Source of the DNA: a virus
Length of the DNA stretch: 38,369 nt
Direction: 5' to 3' (one strand)
Virus record (IMG/VR): IMGVR_UViG_3300017770_000045
Location: 1-38,369 of that record
Both the position numbers and the translations under genes were made by a program. Shown here one piece after another: positions 33,031-38,369 of this stretch. Position 1 is the stretch's first letter. Each line of letters starts with the position of its first letter. A model generated the notes under the pieces. That model was not told the origin of the DNA. It ran no database searches and saw only the letters and a program-made list of their open reading frames with translations.

Positions 33031-36000
33031 ATGTCTGAGGAGAACACCACGGATGGGGGAACTAATACCCCAAACCCAGAAACATCAGGAAATTCTATAT
33101 CGAATACCCCTGAGTACGGTCTGAACTTTAACAACCTTTCCTTTAGCCAAGGGCCTACCGAGCAGGCACGGAGCTTTGACGAGACCAAGGAGTTCATGGA
33201 CGACACGACACAGTTCGGTCGCTATGACAACTTTGAGTCTGCTGCTCTGAACCAGTCTGGCTGGGAAGCATTGGGCCGTGGAGCCATGAACGCTGTGGGC
33301 GAAGTCGTCGGCGGTGGTATAGAAGGTATTGGTGCGCTGTTTAACTGGGACACGTTGAACGACCCGAAGAACACAGAGCGCAACTTCCTTGAGATGCTTG
33401 GGCAAGAAGTCCGGGGCAGCTTTGAAGATGGCAACGAAATCTACGACCTGCGGGCCGGAGAGACTATGGACGTAATGAACGTCAAGTGGTGGGCTAAGAA
33501 CCTGCCATCTCTTGCGTCTACTGCCTCTATGTTTGTCCCCGGTTTGGGTGCTGGCTTTGTGGCTGCTAAGGTTATGTCAAAGGCAGGGCGCACGCTGAAC
33601 AAGCTGAACAAGATTGGTAAGACTTTGGACAAAGCTGAAGAGTTGGCTAGCGTTGCCAAAGCTGGTAACATTGGTTCCGCTATCGGTCGTCAGTTTGGTG
33701 GTGCTGTGGCTATGCGTCACGCGGAGAACATGCGTTCTGCCCACGACGTGTACGAGCAGGCTTACACTGACATTGCTAATGCTGACGGAGGTGTCGAGCA
33801 GTTCAAGGGTACCACCGCATGGCGTGCCGCTGTTGAGGAGTTGGGACACCAACCCACTAAGGAGGAGCTTGCTGAGTACGTGGCAGGACAAGCCTCGTTG
33901 CAGTCCTACAAGGTGAACAGCCTAAACATTGGCTTTGACCTCCTGCACATGGGTGCACTCTCAAAGGCCCTTAAAGGTACGAGGGGTGTGCGTCGTGGTC
34001 TCAAGGGCGCTCAGCAAAAGGCAGCAGCTGCTGGTAAAGAGCTGACGCGTGCGCAGCGTAACGTTGCACGGGCTAAGGGTCTGAGCGCTACATTGTTTGA
34101 AGCTGGTACCGAGGGTATTGAGGAAGCTATTAACTTTATTGGTGAGAATGAAGGTCGTTACCTTGGTCGTCAGATTTCTGGAGGCGAGCAAACTAAGTTT
34201 GGTGACCGCTTCAATGAATACGTTGCTGATGACCACCTGTGGGAGTCTGCATTCCTTGGCGCTCTGGGTGGAGGCGTGATGGCAGGTGGCGGTTCCGTCA
34301 TTGGCCGTGGCAAGGCTACGCGTAACCATGAGAAAATCATGGAGCAAATCGAAACGCGTAAAAAGGCCCTTGCTGAGATTGGTAAGAAGGTTGATGCTGC
34401 TAGTAAGACTGGCGACATTCGTGCTCAACGTGAGGCGGTGCGTGAGGCTGTCACTGCAGAGGCCTTTGGAATGGGAGCCGAGTCTGCATACAGCGGAACG
34501 GCTGACCTGTTAGAGATTCAACTGGCTCAGTTCGAGGAAGCCCTGCGCGAAGAAGGGCACAGCCAGCGTATGATTGAGCAGACGCTTAGCGACGTTGCTA
34601 ATCAGTTTACGGTTGCCGAGCAGTCTGTCGAGAAAGGACAGCTTGTAGTGCAAGAGCTTGGCCTTGAGGAAGACACGGGCATGGAGGTAATGAACCAACT
34701 CCTGCAGCACGACTTTATTGCCAACCAGATTGTTAACAAGCGCGAATCTAATACGCGTAAGTTGCAAGGCCTGCCTAAGAGCGAAGAGCGCAAGCAGGAG
34801 ATTATGTGGCACTACCTCAACGAATACCTAAATAAGGAAGAGGAGCAGGATGCCAAGGTAATCGAGCGGCTTGAAGAAGCTATGGGTGGCCGAGAGGTTG
34901 TGCAGGCTATGACCGAGCGCATCGTTGGTAAGGTTGAGCAAAACACCACGGTTGATACAGCCGCTGTTGCTGCAGCAAACGAAAAGCTTGACCTTGCTAT
35001 GGCTAAGGTCGAAAGCCTTAAGGCTGCTGTTGCTAACCAGTCAGACAACGAGTCTGCTAAGCGGCAGCTTGCTGAGGAGTTGATTGAAGCTAATGCTGCG
35101 GTAGAGGCTGCAAAGACAGGTGTCGAGACTGCTAAGGCAGGTACTACGGAAGACATTGTTACCGAGGGCACGCCTATCCAAGAGGTTGGTGAGAACAAAG
35201 CAGACGATGTTTTGCAGAGCGAGATTGAGCTGGACTTCCAAGAGGCCGAGCTTGCTAAGCAACGTGCTGCATTCTTGAGTGACGAGAACATTGACAAGCT
35301 GGTCGAGCAGTCTGAAGAGCGCAGGGCTAACAAAGAGAAGGAGCGTACTAAGAAGCGTAAAGAGGCTAAGAAGGAAGCTAAGACTAAGGAAGAGCTCGAG
35401 GCACTGAAGAAGACCGCCGAGACTACCGAAGAGGAGCAGGAGATTGACGATGCCCTGTCGGACATGGTCAACCAAGCTAAGAACAACGAGACCCAAAAGG
35501 AGCAAGAGCGTAGTAAAGATGTACAGGTTCCGACTGAGGTACAGAAGGACATTGACACGCTGCTTGAGAACAGCAAGTACGTTGAGCTAAACGAGGAAGG
35601 CACGCACTACGTTGACAGCCGTACTGGTCAGCGTTACGTTCGCACGACTACGTGGATGAAAGGCCCTAACGCTAAAGAGGAGTCTTTCTCTGACACGTTT
35701 GGCATTCCGTCTTCTAACATTGGTAACTCGGTTGACGAGTTTGTTCGTGACTTTATGGACGGCAATGTGCGCACACCAGAGGCATACCCCCACTTGCCGA
35801 CTGAGTTGCAAGAGAAGCTTGCGCTGCAGCTCATGGAGCTGGAGGCACAGTTTGTTGCTAACGGTGAGAAGGTTATTGCCAAGGACGTCGTTCTGTTTAA
35901 CGACATGGATGTCAGCAACTTAGACGCTAGTGCATCTGGTGTTGCTGGTACGGTTGACCTGTTGACTGTAGACGCCGAGGGTAACTTCCGTGTCTACGAC

Positions 36001-38369
36001 ATGAAGACTATCCGTAACGCAGCGTCGAAGAAGAAGGTTGTATCTATTCCTTTGGGCGACGCTGTGGCAGTTCGCTCGGGTAAAGCCAAGTACGGCCCCG
36101 GGGATAAGAGCTACAAAGGCTCTCCTACTTTGGAGCAAAAGCACCAAAAGCAGCTGTCTGCTTACCGCTTGATGCTCATGAACCAACTCGGACGTCCTGT
36201 CCCTGAGATTGGCATTATCCCGGTTGACGTTAGCTACGACACGAACGACAGCCTGAGCAAGGAAGAGTTGAACGCTATCGTGACTGGCCGCGCTGACTAC
36301 TTGGGCATGATTGCTCACACTCCGTTGGCTGAGCTTAACGGACTGGCTGAGCCTACGGTTAACAACGCAGAGCCTGACCCGGACGATGCACCGGACCCGG
36401 GCAAGGACAATACTAAAGACGAGGACCCTCAGGATAACCAGCCTGTTACTACGGTAGAGCTGGAGCCCGGTACTGTTACCATCGAAACCCCTGACTTGAT
36501 TCAGTTCTTTACGGAGAAGCTGTCAGTCGATTACGACCGTCATCGTGGCGAGCCTTACCTTGTGCACACTGCTAGCGGGCCTATCGTTATGAACGAGAGC
36601 CTGACTAAGGACCAGATGCTGCTGTTGCAAGAGGTTATTTCAGGCGCTAACACAGAGCCTGTTACTATCCGTGTTGTAGGCGACACTACGCCTATCCCAA
36701 GCGTTGAGGTCTTTGATGCTCTTAAGGACACGCACTCTGCTGATAGCCTGCTTACCAAGAAGAACAAGAAAGGCCGCCGTCAGTACCGCCCTAGCGGTAA
36801 AGGCGACACCTTGGCACTGGACATCTTTGTAGGAGACCAGCGTCTTGGTACACTGCCAAACACGAGTGCGCTTATGATGGCTGCACACAGACGTGGTATG
36901 GCTGAGAGTACCAGTGTCATTAAAGGTGGCAAGAACAAAGGCTTGATGTTCCGTCAGAAATCTGTAGACGGGTTTGGTGTTGGCTCACGTGTAGGCGAGG
37001 TACGTAGCCATGAGAATCGCATGATGACTGGACCTACGCAGGCTGAGCACTTTGAGCGGGCTGCACAGATGCACGCTTTGCGCCAGCAGTTGTGGGAGAT
37101 GCACACGGCTAACGGGAAAAACATGACTAACCCCGTGTCTTTTCCTGTTAACCTTAACTTCGGTGAGACTAGCTTTGGTAACAAGGCGCAGGGTAGCCTC
37201 ATCATGGACAGCAGCATGGAGGTGCGAGCTGAGCAGTATGGTGTGGGTGCATCTATCCGCCGTCACGGTATCGCTCTGATGATGCCTAACACGGGCGGCA
37301 TGGAGATGTCCTTGAAGCGTAGTGGTGAGCGTGCTGCTCCAATTACGCCGTACGGGTACAACGAGACACGTCACCAACAGGACGGATTTAACCTTAGCCG
37401 CCACGAGTCTGGTGCATTGTTTGTGCCGATTGAAAGTGCAGGCGAGGTTATCTGGGTTAAGATGCCGGGCCAGACTGTGAGCATGCTGAACAACGGCGAG
37501 CGTATTACCCGTGACCTTATTACGGAGCTTGCCGACCCTACGCTTGATAGCATTGCACGTGCGCAGAACATCATCGGTAGTAACATTGTCAAAGAGATTG
37601 AGCCCGGTGTGTTTGCTATCTTTGCAGACAACCGCAATATTAAGGTACCTGAAAGCCCAGAGAATTTGGCGGTGTCTATCTACCGCGACGGGCAGTGGAG
37701 CACTCCGCTTGAGGAGATTATTCCTAACATGAACGTTGACATCGCAGTCAAGCTTGACCAAGGTGAGTCTGCGTTTAACACTGACGAGTCCTTTACTGTT
37801 GGTGGTACTAAGTTTGAAGGCATCTCTGACTTCGTGGCTTCTGAGATGAAGCTGGGCCACTCACCTGTGGTAGACGGAGATGGCAACGTCATTAGCTGGA
37901 CGCACCCTCTTGCACCGGCCTACCCCTATAATGAGGGCGACAAAGACAAGAGCTTCTCTAACGAGAACACCATGAAGACGCAGTTGACTATGACTGCTAC
38001 CGTGTTGACGGGTGGTGAAGTAAAGCCTATTACTAAGCTAAGCGGTAAAGCTTTGCTTAACGGTCTTATGACTGAAGACCCGACTGTCCCGGAAGGCGAC
38101 AACGCGTTTGACGTAGAAGGCGACTTAGACTTTAGCTTCCTTACGGTTGCTGCTGCTGAGTCTTCTAACAACGCAGACCGGGCCACTGAGGTTGACATGA
38201 AAGAGGCCGAAGAGTGGTGGGCTAAGAACATGAGCGCTGTTCCGTTCAAACGGGTCAAGGGCATCATCGAGCGTAACGGTCTCCTCGGGTACGGTATCTT
38301 TGAGAAAGGTGCCGTTGAGGTGAGCGACCGGGCTGTGAAAGGTACTGAGTACCACGAGGCATTCCACGC
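33031..38369 (+). CDS. Giant polyvalent internal protein with RecB-type nuclease domain and HEAFH motif, 3' truncated
   Basis: At least 1779 aa are encoded, with no stop before the window end. The first ~400 residues are Gly/Ala-rich with hydrophobic stretches (LPSLASTASMFVPGLGAG, about 160-177; AFLGALGGGVMAGGGSVIG, about 407-425) and EAGTEGIEEAINF, resembling membrane-active ejection proteins. Residues ~430-850 are long Glu/Lys/Gln coiled coils. Around 970-1045 lies a PD-(D/E)XK core: G973-T-V-D976, Y989-D990-M-K992-T993, and Q1041-L-S-A-Y1045, the D...DxK...QxxxY order of RecB/Cas4 nucleases. A diverse 700-residue part follows. The sequence ends YH1775-E-A-F-H1779, a zinc-peptidase-type HExxH typical of large polyvalent phage proteins. 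It is probably co-injected to process host or phage DNA early in infection. Domain calls come from motifs. Confidence 0.68.
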   Translation, partial: MSEENTTDGGTNTPNPETSGNSISNTPEYGLNFNNLSFSQGPTEQARSFDETKEFMDDTTQFGRYDNFESAALNQSGWEALGRGAMNAVGEVVGGGIEGIGALFNWDTLNDPKNTERNFLEMLGQEVRGSFEDGNEIYDLRAGETMDVMNVKWWAKNLPSLASTASMFVPGLGAGFVAAKVMSKAGRTLNKLNKIGKTLDKAEELASVAKAGNIGSAIGRQFGGAVAMRHAENMRSAHDVYEQAYTDIANADGGVEQFKGTTAWRAAVEELGHQPTKEELAEYVAGQASLQSYKVNSLNIGFDLLHMGALSKALKGTRGVRRGLKGAQQKAAAAGKELTRAQRNVARAKGLSATLFEAGTEGIEEAINFIGENEGRYLGRQISGGEQTKFGDRFNEYVADDHLWESAFLGALGGGVMAGGGSVIGRGKATRNHEKIMEQIETRKKALAEIGKKVDAASKTGDIRAQREAVREAVTAEAFGMGAESAYSGTADLLEIQLAQFEEALREEGHSQRMIEQTLSDVANQFTVAEQSVEKGQLVVQELGLEEDTGMEVMNQLLQHDFIANQIVNKRESNTRKLQGLPKSEERKQEIMWHYLNEYLNKEEEQDAKVIERLEEAMGGREVVQAMTERIVGKVEQNTTVDTAAVAAANEKLDLAMAKVESLKAAVANQSDNESAKRQLAEELIEANAAVEAAKTGVETAKAGTTEDIVTEGTPIQEVGENKADDVLQSEIELDFQEAELAKQRAAFLSDENIDKLVEQSEERRANKEKERTKKRKEAKKEAKTKEELEALKKTAETTEEEQEIDDALSDMVNQAKNNETQKEQERSKDVQVPTEVQKDIDTLLENSKYVELNEEGTHYVDSRTGQRYVRTTTWMKGPNAKEESFSDTFGIPSSNIGNSVDEFVRDFMDGNVRTPEAYPHLPTELQEKLALQLMELEAQFVANGEKVIAKDVVLFNDMDVSNLDASASGVAGTVDLLTVDAEGNFRVYDMKTIRNAASKKKVVSIPLGDAVAVRSGKAKYGPGDKSYKGSPTLEQKHQKQLSAYRLMLMNQLGRPVPEIGIIPVDVSYDTNDSLSKEELNAIVTGRADYLGMIAHTPLAELNGLAEPTVNNAEPDPDDAPDPGKDNTKDEDPQDNQPVTTVELEPGTVTIETPDLIQFFTEKLSVDYDRHRGEPYLVHTASGPIVMNESLTKDQMLLLQEVISGANTEPVTIRVVGDTTPIPSVEVFDALKDTHSADSLLTKKNKKGRRQYRPSGKGDTLALDIFVGDQRLGTLPNTSALMMAAHRRGMAESTSVIKGGKNKGLMFRQKSVDGFGVGSRVGEVRSHENRMMTGPTQAEHFERAAQMHALRQQLWEMHTANGKNMTNPVSFPVNLNFGETSFGNKAQGSLIMDSSMEVRAEQYGVGASIRRHGIALMMPNTGGMEMSLKRSGERAAPITPYGYNETRHQQDGFNLSRHESGALFVPIESAGEVIWVKMPGQTVSMLNNGERITRDLITELADPTLDSIARAQNIIGSNIVKEIEPGVFAIFADNRNIKVPESPENLAVSIYRDGQWSTPLEEIIPNMNVDIAVKLDQGESAFNTDESFTVGGTKFEGISDFVASEMKLGHSPVVDGDGNVISWTHPLAPAYPYNEGDKDKSFSNENTMKTQLTMTATVLTGGEVKPITKLSGKALLNGLMTEDPTVPEGDNAFDVEGDLDFSFLTVAAAESSNNADRATEVDMKEAEEWWAKNMSAVPFKRVKGIIERNGLLGYGIFEKGAVEVSDRAVKGTEYHEAFH

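Noticed and set aside
34812-35603. Ser/Leu-rich minus-strand frame of 263 codons
   Set aside because: It is the complement of the Glu/Lys/Ala-rich coiled-coil region of the giant cargo gene, which automatically gives a Ser/Leu/Phe-rich antisense frame.
37861-37900. VDGDGNVISW in the giant protein as a possible polymerase catalytic motif
   Set aside because: The spacing does not fit DxDGD and the sequence reads as a simple turn between strands.

Overview
The window is about 38.4 kb of a tailed double-stranded DNA phage (or prophage) and shows only its virion-morphogenesis half. All 31 credible genes lie on the + strand, packed with 1-4 nt overlaps (TAATG, ATGA, GTGA) or short gaps. There is no gene-free stretch above roughly 100 nt, no tRNA or rRNA, no CRISPR, no insertion sequence, and no replication, integrase or endolysin gene. 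Both ends are cut inside genes: terminase at the left, a giant internal protein at the right.

The host is most likely a member of the Bacteroidota. Seven sites in front of gene blocks fit TTTG (one CTTG)-N19/20-TAnnTT(T/A)(G/A), the -33/-7 promoter of that phylum, and purine-rich Shine-Dalgarno sequences are not a consistent feature of the starts. The portal, scaffold, connector-like and cargo-like proteins resemble, from memory, those of podovirus-type crAss-like phages. Base composition and the fibre-type repeats look environmental (aquatic) rather than gut. The crAss-like relationship is an inference that needs profile searches.

Layout: (1) 1-5832, terminase C-terminus, portal, scaffold-like protein, major capsid protein. 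(2) 5920-8658, candidate decoration protein, four small Lys-rich/Cys-containing proteins of families also known from giant viruses, and a solitary conserved protein with its own promoter and terminator. (3) 8746-12877, candidate head or tail fibre plus a 1098-aa Ig-like/LamG-like adhesin. (4) 12928-15234, a connector-like protein, a probable abundant structural protein, a Cys-tailed protein and a 58-aa protein. (5) 15330-21566, a five-gene receptor-binding (fibre) block with shared repeats and shared C-terminal domains. (6) 21581-28174, a 51-aa protein, a 3-TM holin, three small connector/ring-like proteins and a 1380-aa tail-hub-like protein. (7) 28192-38369, four internal (ejected cargo) proteins, the last a >1779-aa polyvalent protein with a RecB-type nuclease domain and an HEAFH metallopeptidase-like motif.

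Transcription appears cut into short blocks, each with its own promoter, and five similar intrinsic terminators separate the highly expressed head genes. In several junctions the -33 element of the next promoter sits in the loop of the preceding terminator hairpin. Several starts lie only 3-7 nt after the -7 box, implying leaderless or nearly leaderless mRNAs. This regulatory layout, the small basic protein cluster and the giant nuclease/protease cargo protein are the most interesting parts of the window.
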